Under the pieces are notes generated by a model. The model was not told the origin of the DNA, made no database searches, and saw only the letters and a program-made list of their open reading frames with translations. A DNA stretch of 48,012 bases, taken from the NCBI GenBank assembly GCA_947172645.1, contig CAMWBY010000024.1, positions 1 through 48,012 on the forward strand, in the 5' to 3' direction. The stretch's first letter is position 1, and every line of letters begins with the position of its first letter. The position numbers were made by a program, and so were the translations under genes. Source of the stretch: an uncultured Lachnospiraceae bacterium. GTDB taxonomy: Bacteria; Bacillota; Clostridia; Lachnospirales; Lachnospiraceae. Shown here in pieces: positions 24,455-33,752 of the stretch.

Positions 24455-24575
24455 TGTTTCCATATATGGTATCATATCCTCTTGTAATACTTTTTAACGT
24501 TTTGCAATACGTGTATCATCATAATACTGCTACAATCCTTTTTCTGATTCGATGACACTTAAAAACGTTTATAAC

Positions 24576-26042
24576 TTATAAATCCGCATGTTTCAGAAAC
24601 GCCACATAGCCTCTCTTCGTCTCATACACGTCAGCCTTGCTTGTAGCTTCCCATGGCGCATGCATGTTCAACACAGCCACGCCGCTGTCGATGACGTTCA
24701 TACCATACAGTGCGAGAATATACGCGATGGTTCCGCCGCCGCCCAAATCCACTTTTCCAAGCTCTGCGGTCTGGAAATTCACTTTCTCTTTCTCAAAAAT
24801 AGCCCTGATATGGCCCAGATATTCCGCATTGGCGTCGTTGGAGCCGGACTTGCCCCTTGCCCCGGTAAACTTATTAAATACCATGCCGCCGCCCAGATAA
24901 GCCACATTTTTCTTATCAAAACTGGAAGCATAGGAAGGGTCGAACGCACTGCTCACATCAGAGGAAAGCATACAGGAGCGCGCCAAACACCTACGCACAT
25001 TCAGTTCACTATACTCTCCAAGCAGGTTCATCACCTCGGCCACCGCGTTCTCGAAAAACTTAGACTGCATACCTGTGGCGCCCACACTGCCTACTTCTTC
25101 TTTATCCACCAGGATACAGCAGGCGGTACGCTCTGTCTGTTCTGTCTCAAGCATAGCCTTTAACGAAGAAAAGGCGCATACCCTGTCATCCTGCCCGTAA
25201 GCAAGAATCATGCTTCTGTCGAAACCAGCCTCCCTTGCCCTGCCTGCCGGAACAACCTCCAACTCCGCGGAGATAAAATCTTCTTCCTCAATTCCGTATG
25301 ATTTCTGTAAAATATCCAGGATTCCCTTTTTTACCGCATCCTTCTCGGAAGATTTTCCTTCTTTGCCGTCTTTACTCTCTTCACAGGAATTGCCGTCCTT
25401 CTTTTCCTCCCTGTCTTTTTCTGTCTTGTCGATAACCAAAGGTTTATTGCCCACAATAATGTCAAGGGCTTCGCCCTCAATCACCTTATTTGCCTTCTTC
25501 TCAAGCTGTTCCTGGGCAAGATGAATGAGAAGGTCGGATACAAAAAATACCGGGTCGTCCTCATTCTCACCTACATTTACTTCCACCGTCGTCCCGTCTT
25601 TCTTCACGATTACACCGTGAAGCGCGAGGGGAAGGGCAACCCACTGGTATTTCTTCACACCGCCGTAATAATGGGTGTCCAGATAAGCAAACCCGCCGTC
25701 TTCATACAATGGATTCTGTTTGATATCAAGGCGCGGAGAATCAATGTGTGCGCCGAGTATATTAATTCCCTCCGCCATCTTCTTATTGCCAATCCGAAAC
25801 ATAACGATAGACTTATTCATCCATACGGAGTACACCTTATCCCCTGTCTTCAACTGCGCGCCGGAAGAAATCAGGGCCTCAAGCTCCTTGTAGCCATCCT
25901 TTTCAATCATGTTGACTATCTGGTCAATGCACTCTCTCTCTGTCTTGCCATTATCCAAAAACGACATATATTCCTTCGCAAAAATATCTACCTGATTTAA
26001 CTGCTCCTCACTATAAGTTTCCCATGTGTTATTGTGTTCCAT
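24576..26042 (-). CDS. M18 family aminopeptidase
   Basis: Zinc aminopeptidase of the M18 family (aspartyl aminopeptidase/ApeA type), 488 aa. Metal and catalytic segments: GAHIDSPRLDIK, HYYGGVKKYQW, VDKEEVGSVGATG (Glu pair), MLSSDVSSAFDP and the C-terminal VLNMHAPWEATSKAD. It removes N-terminal residues from peptides in the cytoplasm. A very charged Lys/Glu/Ser insert (about 212-243, EEKKDGNSCEESKDG) sits between the two domains. ApeA of Firmicutes is about 465 aa, so the insert explains the extra length. A GGGG-containing site precedes the ATG. Confidence 0.92.
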   Translation of the reverse strand: MEHNNTWETYSEEQLNQVDIFAKEYMSFLDNGKTERECIDQIVNMIEKDGYKELEALISSGAQLKTGDKVYSVWMNKSIVMFRIGNKKMAEGINILGAHIDSPRLDIKQNPLYEDGGFAYLDTHYYGGVKKYQWVALPLALHGVIVKKDGTTVEVNVGENEDDPVFFVSDLLIHLAQEQLEKKANKVIEGEALDIIVGNKPLVIDKTEKDREEKKDGNSCEESKDGKEGKSSEKDAVKKGILDILQKSYGIEEEDFISAELEVVPAGRAREAGFDRSMILAYGQDDRVCAFSSLKAMLETEQTERTACCILVDKEEVGSVGATGMQSKFFENAVAEVMNLLGEYSELNVRRCLARSCMLSSDVSSAFDPSYASSFDKKNVAYLGGGMVFNKFTGARGKSGSNDANAEYLGHIRAIFEKEKVNFQTAELGKVDLGGGGTIAYILALYGMNVIDSGVAVLNMHAPWEATSKADVYETKRGYVAFLKHADL

Positions 26043-26067
26043 AATTAGTCCCCATTACCTTTCTATC

Positions 26068-26091
26068 GCCTGCACGCTTTGAACCGCAGGC
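26068..26091 (-). terminator. Weak hairpin after pheT
   Basis: Six-base stem GCCTGC / GCAGGC with a 12-base loop, seven bases past the pheT stop and without a T run. It may not terminate. Confidence 0.3.
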
Positions 26092-26098
26092 ACAAATC

Positions 26099-28519
26099 TC
26101 AGCTTCTAAGCTCAATCCCCATGCTTTCCAGTCCGTTCAGTATTTTCTTCATGGCGGCTGTCACATCGGCCTCGCCAAGGGTCTTGTCTTTAGCCCGGAA
26201 AGTGATGGAATATGCCACGGATTTGTAGCCTTCCTTAATCTGGTCGCCTTCATAGATATCAAACAACTGATAGTCTTCCAGAATCTTGCCGCCTCTTTGT
26301 GCGATAACGGCCTCAATCTGCCCTGCCAGAACCGCTTTCGGCACCACCATACTGATATCCCTGGAAACAGCCGGGTATTTCGCAATGCCCTCATATTTAC
26401 GGTCAAAAGTAGCAAAAGGTACTACTTCCGGCATGTCAAGTACCGCCACATAAGCTTTCGTCTTCATATCATAGTTATCGCAAACCTCCGGGTGTACTTC
26501 GCCTAAATAGCCGAGCAGAGTCCCTTCATATATGATATTGGCCTGCCTGCCGGGATGAAGAAAATTCCTGCCCGCATCCGGCTCATAAGTAACCTTCCGC
26601 CTCATACCGATGCTGTCGAAAAATTCTTCTATCACACCTTTCATGGTAAAGAAATCCCCGTCGCCATACATGCCCAAAGTAAACTGCATTCTCTCCTCCG
26701 GCAACTCATTTAACGGCAATGATTTAGGAATGTAGATGTTCCCAAGCTCATAGAGGCGCACATCCTTATTTCTTCTGTTATAGTTTGTGGCCAGGCTGGC
26801 TAACATGCCGTTTAAGGAAATCGTCCTCATGATGGAGAAGTCTTCCCCAAGCGGATTGGAGATGGTAACTGCCTGGCGTGCCGCATCATCCGCATCCAGA
26901 AGCAGCTTGTCGAACACCTTCGGGCTCTCGAAGGAATAGCACATACCCTGTGAGAACCCACAGAACTCCGCGATATCCCTTGCTTTCTGCTCGATGCGCA
27001 GCTTAAAGGGCAGCTTGCCTGTCGTAGCCTCGCCCGTAGGCAGTGTGGTAGGAATCTTGTCGTAGCCGTAGAAACGTGCCACTTCTTCCGCAATGTCGCA
27101 CTGACGCAAAATATCCTGGCGGAAACTGGGGATAGAGAGTAAGTTGGTGGCCGAATCATATTCCACTTCTATCATCTTAAAGATATCCAACATTTCCTCT
27201 CTCGATACATCGGTGCCGAGAAGTCTGTTATACCGCTCAGGCTCAAAAGGCAGTTTCACCTGCTCTTTCTTATCGCCGCACACATCCACGATACCGTCAA
27301 CCACTTCTCCGCAGCCAAGTTCCTCGATGAGCTGACAAGCCCTGTTAATCGCCGCTTCCGCGTTGTTGGGGTCCAATCCCTTTTCAAACTTGCCGGAGGC
27401 GTCTGTCCGAAGCCCTACACGCTTGGCGGACTTACGGATATTTGCGCCGTTGAAAGTAGCAGCCTCAAACAATACGGTTTTCACGTCATCGGTAATCATG
27501 GAATTCTCTCCGCCCATAATGCCCGCAATACCCACTTCTTTCTCGGCATCGCAAATCATCAGCACATCGGAGTCCAGATTCCTGTCCTGTCCGTCAAGAG
27601 TGCGGAACACATCACCGTCCGCCGCGCGGCGCACGATAATCTTATGACCTGCAATGGTGTCTAAATCATAGGCGTGCATCGGCTGCCCGTACTCTTCCAT
27701 CACATAGTTGGTGATATCCACCAGATTGTTAATCGGACGGATGCCGCTTGCCGCCAGACGTCTCTGCATCCACTTGGGGGAAGGGCCAATCTGGATATTC
27801 GTGCACACTCTCGCACAATATCTGGGACACAATTCCTTGTCCTGTACTTCTACAGAAATATAGTCTTCCGTCCTGCCTCCGTTTCCTGTCACATGCACCT
27901 GGGGCGCATAGAAAGGCTTGCGGAATGTTGCCGCCGCCTCCCTGGCGATACCTATCACACTGTAACAGTCTACGCGGTTTGAAGTCACTTCATACTCGAA
28001 TACGGTATCCCGCAGCCCCAGCGCTTCTATGGCGTCGGAACCGATTTCTACATCATCCTCGAAAATATAGATGCCGAGTTCAGGCGCTTCGGGGTACATA
28101 GACCTGTCAGAGCCTAATTCTTCGATGGAGCACATCATTCCGTTGGAAGGCACGCCGCGCAGTTTGCCCGCCTTGATGACAATGCCCTCCTCAGGCAGCG
28201 GTCCGCCGTCATGCCCTCCTGCCACCTTACCGCCATCCAGAACGACAGGTACTTTATCCCCTTCCTTGACATTGGGCGCCCCTGTCACAATCTGTACTGT
28301 CTCGGAACCGATATTGACCTGGCATACAATGAGTTTATCCGCATCGGGATGCCTCTCAATCTTGTCAATCTGCCCTACCACGATTTTCTCCAAATTCTTG
28401 TCGAGGCGCCTATAGCCCTCCACTTTCGTCCCGGACAGCGTCATAGCGTCCATGTATTCCTGGTCTGTGCACTCTAAATCCGGCACATATGCTTTAATCC
28501 ATGATAATGCTGTATTCAT
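26099..28519 (-). CDS. pheT: Phenylalanine--tRNA ligase beta subunit
   Basis: Large subunit of the (alpha-beta)2 PheRS, 806 aa, full length. Domains in order: tRNA-binding OB fold (VGQIDKIERHPDADKL, VTGAPNV), B3/B4 editing domain (SNRVDCYSVIGIAREAAAT), B5 (PERYNRLLGTDVS), the inactive synthetase-like core (GYDKIPTTLPTGE) and the C-terminal anticodon-binding FDX-ACB domain (YPAVSRDISMVV, SITFRAKDKTL). The site GGAG lies six bases before the ATG. It is 191 bases downstream of pheS, a longer gap than usual, and probably shares the T-box-controlled transcript. Confidence 0.97.
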   Translation of the reverse strand: MNTALSWIKAYVPDLECTDQEYMDAMTLSGTKVEGYRRLDKNLEKIVVGQIDKIERHPDADKLIVCQVNIGSETVQIVTGAPNVKEGDKVPVVLDGGKVAGGHDGGPLPEEGIVIKAGKLRGVPSNGMMCSIEELGSDRSMYPEAPELGIYIFEDDVEIGSDAIEALGLRDTVFEYEVTSNRVDCYSVIGIAREAAATFRKPFYAPQVHVTGNGGRTEDYISVEVQDKELCPRYCARVCTNIQIGPSPKWMQRRLAASGIRPINNLVDITNYVMEEYGQPMHAYDLDTIAGHKIIVRRAADGDVFRTLDGQDRNLDSDVLMICDAEKEVGIAGIMGGENSMITDDVKTVLFEAATFNGANIRKSAKRVGLRTDASGKFEKGLDPNNAEAAINRACQLIEELGCGEVVDGIVDVCGDKKEQVKLPFEPERYNRLLGTDVSREEMLDIFKMIEVEYDSATNLLSIPSFRQDILRQCDIAEEVARFYGYDKIPTTLPTGEATTGKLPFKLRIEQKARDIAEFCGFSQGMCYSFESPKVFDKLLLDADDAARQAVTISNPLGEDFSIMRTISLNGMLASLATNYNRRNKDVRLYELGNIYIPKSLPLNELPEERMQFTLGMYGDGDFFTMKGVIEEFFDSIGMRRKVTYEPDAGRNFLHPGRQANIIYEGTLLGYLGEVHPEVCDNYDMKTKAYVAVLDMPEVVPFATFDRKYEGIAKYPAVSRDISMVVPKAVLAGQIEAVIAQRGGKILEDYQLFDIYEGDQIKEGYKSVAYSITFRAKDKTLGEADVTAAMKKILNGLESMGIELRS

Positions 28520-28710
28520 CTTTCACTCCATTTCTGCGCTGCTTTTATCCCAATTTGACTGGTACGGCGAATATTAAGAAATTGACAATTTGACTTGCCT
28601 AAACTCAATAATTGCCATACCGGAACAGTGTACTTCCCGAGCTTGCGGCAAACAGCGCACAGCCACAAATTCCTGATTAACCAAAACCCCTCAAAGAAAA
28701 CGGAGATTTG
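28520..28710 (-). other. 191-bp gap between pheS and pheT
   Basis: No gene is seen. Near its 5' end on the minus strand are the words GTCAAATTG twice, 30 or so bases apart. No clear terminator or promoter, so pheS and pheT are probably co-transcribed. Confidence 0.4.
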
Positions 28711-29730
28711 TCAGAACTGTTTCAAGAAACGGATATCGTTCTCGTATAACAGTCTCATGTCGTCAATCTCATATTTCAATAAAGCAATACGCTCTAGTCC
28801 TACACCAAATGCAAATCCCGTATACTGTTCCGGGTCGATGCCGCTCATCTCAAGCACATGGGGATGAACCATGCCGCATCCAAGAATCTCAATCCATCCT
28901 TCCCCTTTGCAGAACCTGCATCCCTTGCCGCCGCATTTAAAGCAGCTTACGTCCATCTCCGCGCTTGGCTCTGTAAACGGAAAATGATGGGGCCTGAATT
29001 TCACCTTCGTGTCTTCCCCGAACAGCTCTTTTGCAAACTCCGCCAAGGTTCCCTTCAAATCTGCAAAGGTAATATTCTTATCGATTACGAGTCCTTCAAT
29101 CTGATGGAAAGACGGCGAATGGGTTGCATCCACTTCGTCGGAGCGGAATACCCGGCCCGGCGCAATCATGCGGATAGGCAGCTTGCCCCTCTCCATTTCA
29201 TGCACCTGCACGGAAGACGTCTGTGTCCTTAAAAGGATGTCGCCTGAAATATAGAAAGTATCCTGTTCATCCTTCGCCGGATGGTCCGCAGGGATATTCA
29301 GAGCTTCAAAATTGTAATAATCCTTCTCCACTTCCGGTCCTTCCACAACCTCATAGCCCATGCCGATAAAAATCCGCTCCGCTTCCTCCAAAGCTATTGT
29401 ATTCGGATGGCGGTGGCCCACATTGTTTTTCTTCGCCGGAAGCGTTACATCGATGACTTCCTTCTTCATCTTCGCTTCTCTGACCGCTTTCTCCATCTTC
29501 TTGACCGATGCTTCAAGCACCCGCTCAATCTCTTCTCTCGTCTCGTTGACGAGCTGTCCCACCTTCGGCCGCTCCTCCGGTGCAACGTCTTTCATACTCT
29601 TCAGAACAGCCGTCAATTCGCCCTTCTTGCCAAGATAATTGACCCTCACATCATTCAGTTTGTCCAGCGCATCGCTCGCCTCTATCTGGCGCAGCGCTTC
29701 CGCCCTAATTTGTTCCAGCCTTTCTTTCAT
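28711..29730 (-). CDS. pheS: Phenylalanine--tRNA ligase alpha subunit
   Basis: Catalytic subunit of PheRS, 339 aa. An N-terminal coiled coil (about 1-85) is followed by the class II core: motif 2 region [27 protein letters not shown], read here as [13 protein letters not shown], then [14 protein letters not shown], and motif 3 [16 protein letters not shown]. Cysteine pairs [14 protein letters not shown] form a zinc-like insertion seen in many clostridial PheS. AAAGGAGAAGG precedes the ATG. It is the first gene after the T-box leader. Confidence 0.97.
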   Translation of the reverse strand: MKERLEQIRAEALRQIEASDALDKLNDVRVNYLGKKGELTAVLKSMKDVAPEERPKVGQLVNETREEIERVLEASVKKMEKAVREAKMKKEVIDVTLPAKKNNVGHRHPNTIALEEAERIFIGMGYEVVEGPEVEKDYYNFEALNIPADHPAKDEQDTFYISGDILLRTQTSSVQVHEMERGKLPIRMIAPGRVFRSDEVDATHSPSFHQIEGLVIDKNITFADLKGTLAEFAKELFGEDTKVKFRPHHFPFTEPSAEMDVSCFKCGGKGCRFCKGEGWIEILGCGMVHPHVLEMSGIDPEQYTGFAFGVGLERIALLKYEIDDMRLLYENDIRFLKQF

Positions 29731-29764
29731 AATCCTTCTCCTTTATCTGTAAATATACTTCCTC

Positions 29765-29820
29765 TGCATGGGGCTTCGCATTCTTGCGAGATTTGCTTCG
29801 CAAACTCGTGATTCCATGTC
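29765..29820 (-). repeat. Hairpin cluster between T-box and pheS
   Basis: Past the T-box terminator the leader continues for about 118 bases and contains a stem GAGTTTGC-GAA-GCAAATCTC and overlapping GCGAAG/CTTCGC words. The element loosely resembles the 47740-47780 hairpin region (shared blocks attct, agatttg, cgcaaa, gattc in the same order when one is inverted). Confidence 0.4.
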
Positions 29821-29848
29821 CGTCTGACACCGGACTTTCCTATAAAGT

Positions 29849-30145
29849 AAAAAAGTCCCATGCGCATCACACACATGGGACGAATCTTATCCGCGGTACC
29901 ACCCAGTTTCCTGTCATATTGCCATGGCGTATTCCTACTCTGGCCACTCCACAATACAGACAGACATCTTAATCAGCGTAACGTGCTGCAACGTCCCGGA
30001 CTACTAATACCAACGCGTATATTCGCCCGGACAGCTCCGGTGGGAATTTCGGAAAATCATCTGAACCGAAGGAAGCTTACAGCCGATGGCTCCCTCTCTC
30101 TGGCGGAAAACAATCTCTTACTGGCACCTTCACAGCCTTTGCCTT
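29849..30145 (-). promoter_or_regulatory. T-box leader of pheST
   Basis: tRNA-sensing antiterminator leader. The core T-box, GGGTGGTACCGCGG, is at 29891-29904 on the minus strand. It is followed by the terminator GTCCCATG...CATGGGAC at 29855-29881 and six Ts. Upstream lie the long stem I region with an AGAGAGAG bulge (near 30100). A TTC triplet at 30044-30046, on its 3' side, is the likely phenylalanine specifier. Uncharged tRNA-Phe would favour read-through into pheS. The leader begins right at the end of the yihY gene, so its promoter must lie within that gene's 3' end. Confidence 0.9.
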
Positions 30146-30161
30146 TCTGTCTCACATCATT

Positions 30162-31019
30162 CTAGTGTCTTTTGCCCGGTTTGTCAAGCCATCCGAACAG
30201 AAATTTATAGACAGGGCCGAAATATCTGTTGATATGGGCGCCAATCAACAGAATATACATAAGCAGATAGAACCAAAACATTAGAATAACTACCGTGGTC
30301 AGTCCGCCGTAAGCGCCAAATCCATTGAAATGGTCCACATACACGGAAAATACATAAGATGCGGCTCCCCACATAACCGCCGCAAACGCCGCGCCCGGAA
30401 TCTGCGCCTTAAAACGCATCTTGCTGTCCGGCACATAAGCATAAATCATAGCGAAAACAAACGTAAGCACCACCCATGATATCAGGAAGCGGAAATGCAT
30501 GATAAACTGCATCACAAGATGCAGCGGCGGAATGTCCGCCAAAAGAAAATTCACGATGACATTGCCGAATACCATGACAAACAACGCTAAAATCATGGCC
30601 GCAAGAATTATCACCGTATAAATACTTGCGATAAACCGAAGAACAAAGTAATTTCGCCTTTCTTCTAGTCCGTTTACGGCGTTCAGCCCATGAATCAAAG
30701 CAAGCATCGCCTTGGAAGCCGACCAGATTGTAACGATTGCAAAAATTGTGATAGTACCTGCCGACCTTGCGTACACATCCGACACGATACCTACCACAAG
30801 CGCTTCCATGGCATCCGGCGTGAAACGCGTAATCGCCGTAATCAGATTCTCCTGCGTCAGCCTCGTATATGGCAGAATCGCGCATAAGGCCATCAAAAGC
30901 GGAATCATGGACAGAAAAAGGAAGAATGCGGTGCTTGCCGCAAAGGCACCGATATTCTTCTTTGTCATCTGCCAGTTAAAATCGCGGAATATGTAAAAAA
31001 GTCTGTAAATTGTCCTCAT
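30162..31019 (-). CDS. YihY/BrkB-family membrane protein
   Basis: Integral membrane protein of 285 aa with six hydrophobic spans, of the YihY/virulence factor BrkB family (UPF0761, formerly misassigned as RNase BN). Marks: FLSMIPLLMALCAILPY, SASKAMLALIHGLNAVNG, PDSKMRFKAQIPGAAFAA and YGGLTTVVILMFWFYLLMYILL (in parts). The function in bacteria is not settled. AGGA is nine bases before the ATG. It begins 43 bases after the SpoIID-like gene, so the two are probably one operon. Confidence 0.9.
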   Translation of the reverse strand: MRTIYRLFYIFRDFNWQMTKKNIGAFAASTAFFLFLSMIPLLMALCAILPYTRLTQENLITAITRFTPDAMEALVVGIVSDVYARSAGTITIFAIVTIWSASKAMLALIHGLNAVNGLEERRNYFVLRFIASIYTVIILAAMILALFVMVFGNVIVNFLLADIPPLHLVMQFIMHFRFLISWVVLTFVFAMIYAYVPDSKMRFKAQIPGAAFAAVMWGAASYVFSVYVDHFNGFGAYGGLTTVVILMFWFYLLMYILLIGAHINRYFGPVYKFLFGWLDKPGKRH

Positions 31020-31062
31020 AATCTGTATCCTAAATTATTTCAATATGCATCCCGAAATCACA

Positions 31063-33318
31063 CTAGTTGTCGCCGGTTTCACCAATCTCCCCGACCTGAC
31101 ATCCCGTAAAATAAAATTGCAGGATATCCTGGAAGGAAGCCCCCTGTGTCCCTAACGCCCTGGCGCCGTTCTGGGACATTCCCACGCCGTGTCCATATCC
31201 GCCGCCAATCACCGTATATCCTACCATATTTTCTCCCTTTTTGCTACATTCTATTATAAAAAATCCGCTAGGCAGAAGGGACGTCGGAACAACCGTGCTT
31301 TCATCCTGTCTTATCACTTCGCTCTGCCCGTCGCATAGTACGCTGCGGATATTATATTCCGCGAGGATTTTGTAAGTGCCCGTATCTGTCTCAATCACCA
31401 ATTCATCGGCCACGCCGCCGGCGCCTCTTCGCACAATATCCAGACTGTGAATGACACCCAATTCCTCAATGGGCTGCGAGACGTAATAGTCTCCCTCCGT
31501 CTTCGTCAGCACGGATTCCGGACTGCTCTTGTATCTTTTGCGGATACGCGACAGCATCTCATCCGCATCGGTTTTCTCCACCGTATATTTCCAACGATAC
31601 CAAGGTTCGTCTTTTTCCAAATCCTTTTCATCCACGGAAGTGATAAATTCCCGGAAAGCTTCTTCATCTCGCAGCCTCTCTCCTTCTTCCTGTCTCGACC
31701 TATCCGTATAGGCGTCCCGGTTCATCCTGACAGATTGTATATAAGGAGTCGCCTCCGCGCCGCCGGATTTCCAGACGGCGGTATCCGTGCCCACTCCACA
31801 AGAAGTAGAATAGTAATAGTTTTGCGCCGGTTCTCCCTGATAAGTTAAGAGCACGCCGTCGGTCTCCTTAACCGCCGTTGTGGACGCCGCATTCTCACTG
31901 CTGTTATGGTATACCTGATAAGCCGTGGTATCGTCCACATGGGCGCCCACCTCCGGCAGCCCCGCGCGCAAAATATAGCTATAGGCATATGTCCTGGCAC
32001 ACACCGCCTGCGCCTTCAGGGATTCAAGCGGATAGGACGCAGGCATCTCGCTTGGCACCACGGCATACAAGTATTCTTCCAGAGGCAGTTCATTAATCAG
32101 CACAAGCCCCTCGTCACACCTATAACATTCTATGGTTCCCCGGTATGCATTGTCCTGTCTCTCCATACCGTCAGCCTTGACCGTGATTTTGTCTGTCAAA
32201 GCGCTGCTGCGGTAGGTTCTGCGCTCTCCGGACGAAAGGTCGCTTTCCCCAATCCGTATTGTTTCGCCGTCTACGGACAGTTCCACCTTGTCGAAATAAT
32301 CGCTGTTTTTCACAGTATTTTTCAGAAGCACCCGGATGCGGTCAGCCTTCTCATCCTGGGATACGAGACACGCGCAGACCTTCCCTTTTGCAATCACGTA
32401 ATCCGTGTCCTCATAGCCAATCTTTAAGTCCCTTCCCGTAAGGGTCTTAAGGCTTCCGTAGAGCTTATATACTTCCATGCCCTCTGCAATCGGATATACC
32501 CCTTCTCCCTCGATTTCCAGTTCGTCTTCCGATACCCACAAAAGCTTCCCATGGATTTTCTCATTTTTCTCCTGCGTATCCACAGCCATGCCGTCACGGA
32601 AAGTCAAGTCCGCCACGCGCTCCCGCTCCACGGGACGCTCCGATTCTGTCTGGAAAACCACCTGATGATAGAAACACTGCAACATACCGTCCGTAGATTC
32701 CATCACCCAGACATTCTCAAGCTCATGTTCCCCCGGAAGAACCTCTATCACCGTCAGAAGCTCACTGCCTTTCACATAGGCCCGCAACTGACGTAATGCA
32801 TTCTGGGCAAATTCCGGCGAGCGGTAACTGTAGGGCGTCCCGTCAGTGCGGTTTTCCGTATACGCCTTTTTCTCTTCCCGGTCAGCCCGAAGCAGAAAAA
32901 TCGTGGTTTCCCAGACAGTCGACTCTGTATCAAAATGCGCTAACAAAGTCCGGTATGCCTCGTACCAGTCCTCCCGCAGCATTTCATAATCCGGCTCGTA
33001 CCGCTGCGCAAAATCCGGCATCCCAAGTGTTTCTCCGTTTACCTGACGGTAAATATCCATATATGCTGCATAGGTTAGATTGCTACTCTCTTCCGTCCGC
33101 TCCTCTGCTCCGCTTACATTTCCTTCACTTGTCCCCATCCCGCCAGCTATATGTACATCCAATGCCTCCAAAAGAATCTGAACATCCTGCAGGGCAATCT
33201 TATCCCCCTCAGGAATTTCTTTAACCCCCATCCTTCTTCCGAGCCATACACATACCAGAAACAAAAGCCCGAAAAAAATCAGGGCCAATTTTGTAAGAAG
33301 TTTCCCGTTATATTCCAT
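31063..33318 (-). CDS. Membrane-anchored SpoIID/LytB domain protein
   Basis: 751-aa protein with an N-terminal membrane anchor (LLTKLALIFFGLLFLVCVWL), a long unassigned middle of about 380 residues, and a C-terminal SpoIID/LytB domain: RGTIECYRCDEGLVLINELPLEEYL, read here as LVLINELPLEEYLYAVVPSE, then SLKAQAVCARTYAY and the closing GGGYGHGVGMSQNGARAL. SpoIID is a lytic transglycosylase acting on stem-less peptidoglycan; the Glu of the VPSEMP motif is present. True SpoIID is about 340 aa, so this is a larger relative for cell-wall work and not proof of sporulation. Start ATG 33318 with GGAAGA six bases upstream; 18 codons further up are open without a site. Confidence 0.88.
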   Translation of the reverse strand: MEYNGKLLTKLALIFFGLLFLVCVWLGRRMGVKEIPEGDKIALQDVQILLEALDVHIAGGMGTSEGNVSGAEERTEESSNLTYAAYMDIYRQVNGETLGMPDFAQRYEPDYEMLREDWYEAYRTLLAHFDTESTVWETTIFLLRADREEKKAYTENRTDGTPYSYRSPEFAQNALRQLRAYVKGSELLTVIEVLPGEHELENVWVMESTDGMLQCFYHQVVFQTESERPVERERVADLTFRDGMAVDTQEKNEKIHGKLLWVSEDELEIEGEGVYPIAEGMEVYKLYGSLKTLTGRDLKIGYEDTDYVIAKGKVCACLVSQDEKADRIRVLLKNTVKNSDYFDKVELSVDGETIRIGESDLSSGERRTYRSSALTDKITVKADGMERQDNAYRGTIECYRCDEGLVLINELPLEEYLYAVVPSEMPASYPLESLKAQAVCARTYAYSYILRAGLPEVGAHVDDTTAYQVYHNSSENAASTTAVKETDGVLLTYQGEPAQNYYYSTSCGVGTDTAVWKSGGAEATPYIQSVRMNRDAYTDRSRQEEGERLRDEEAFREFITSVDEKDLEKDEPWYRWKYTVEKTDADEMLSRIRKRYKSSPESVLTKTEGDYYVSQPIEELGVIHSLDIVRRGAGGVADELVIETDTGTYKILAEYNIRSVLCDGQSEVIRQDESTVVPTSLLPSGFFIIECSKKGENMVGYTVIGGGYGHGVGMSQNGARALGTQGASFQDILQFYFTGCQVGEIGETGDN

Positions 33319-33454
33319 GCCAATCTTCCATTCTTGCCGACCTGCGAACCTGCCCGCAAGTACTATTTTCACCAGTGCTTTTATGATAAAAAACTATCTA
33401 TATTAATATATTATATTTCCATCTTACAGTACTATTACCAAAACACGAACATGC

Positions 33455-33684
33455 AAAAGCAGCCGCATCAAACGGCTGCTTTTCGTCTTTCGTATTGCCC
33501 CGAAATGCCGAATCTTGTATTTTGACTCCTAGCAAAGCTAGGTGGGTAACCGCAACCATGCTTCTGCCTTCCACTGCATAAGGCCTAAATAGCCGGAGGC
33601 CTGACATCTACATGGCAATATAAGAATCCCGTTTAAAGTATCTGTAGGTTCAAAATAACAAGACTTTCTCGTACATTCCAGGTT
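33455..33684 (-). ncRNA. ssrS: Structured non-coding RNA, probably 6S RNA
   Basis: A free-standing transcript of about 230 bases: promoter at one end, strong terminator (AAAAGCAGCCG...CGGCTGCTTTT, 33455-33483) at the other and no reading frame. By eye it folds as one long rod. The closing stem pairs TCTTGT-ATTTTGA with TCAAAAT-ACAAGA; an asymmetric open region follows, containing on its 3' side a small hairpin CCTAGC-TTT-GCTAGG (33526-33542 region). An apical arm pairs GCCATGT and AGGCCT with later partners. A closing stem, central bubble, 3'-bubble hairpin and apical arm match the layout of Firmicute 6S RNA, which binds RNA polymerase. The 6S name is inference from shape and memory; other structured RNAs remain possible. 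Confidence 0.6.
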
Positions 33685-33690
33685 AGTTCT

Positions 33691-33719
33691 ATTATATCCG
33701 AGATAGTGACATATTACAA
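33691..33719 (-). promoter_or_regulatory. Promoter of the structured RNA
   Basis: Minus-strand TTGTAA (33714-33719), 17-base spacer, TATAAT (33691-33696). A consensus -10 in front of a region without a reading frame. Confidence 0.75.
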
Positions 33720-33752
33720 CTGAATTTTTTATTTTTTTATGCTTGTTTTGCC

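Noticed and set aside
29727..29954. 75-codon minus-strand frame upstream of pheS
   Set aside because: It is the translated T-box terminator and leader hairpins.
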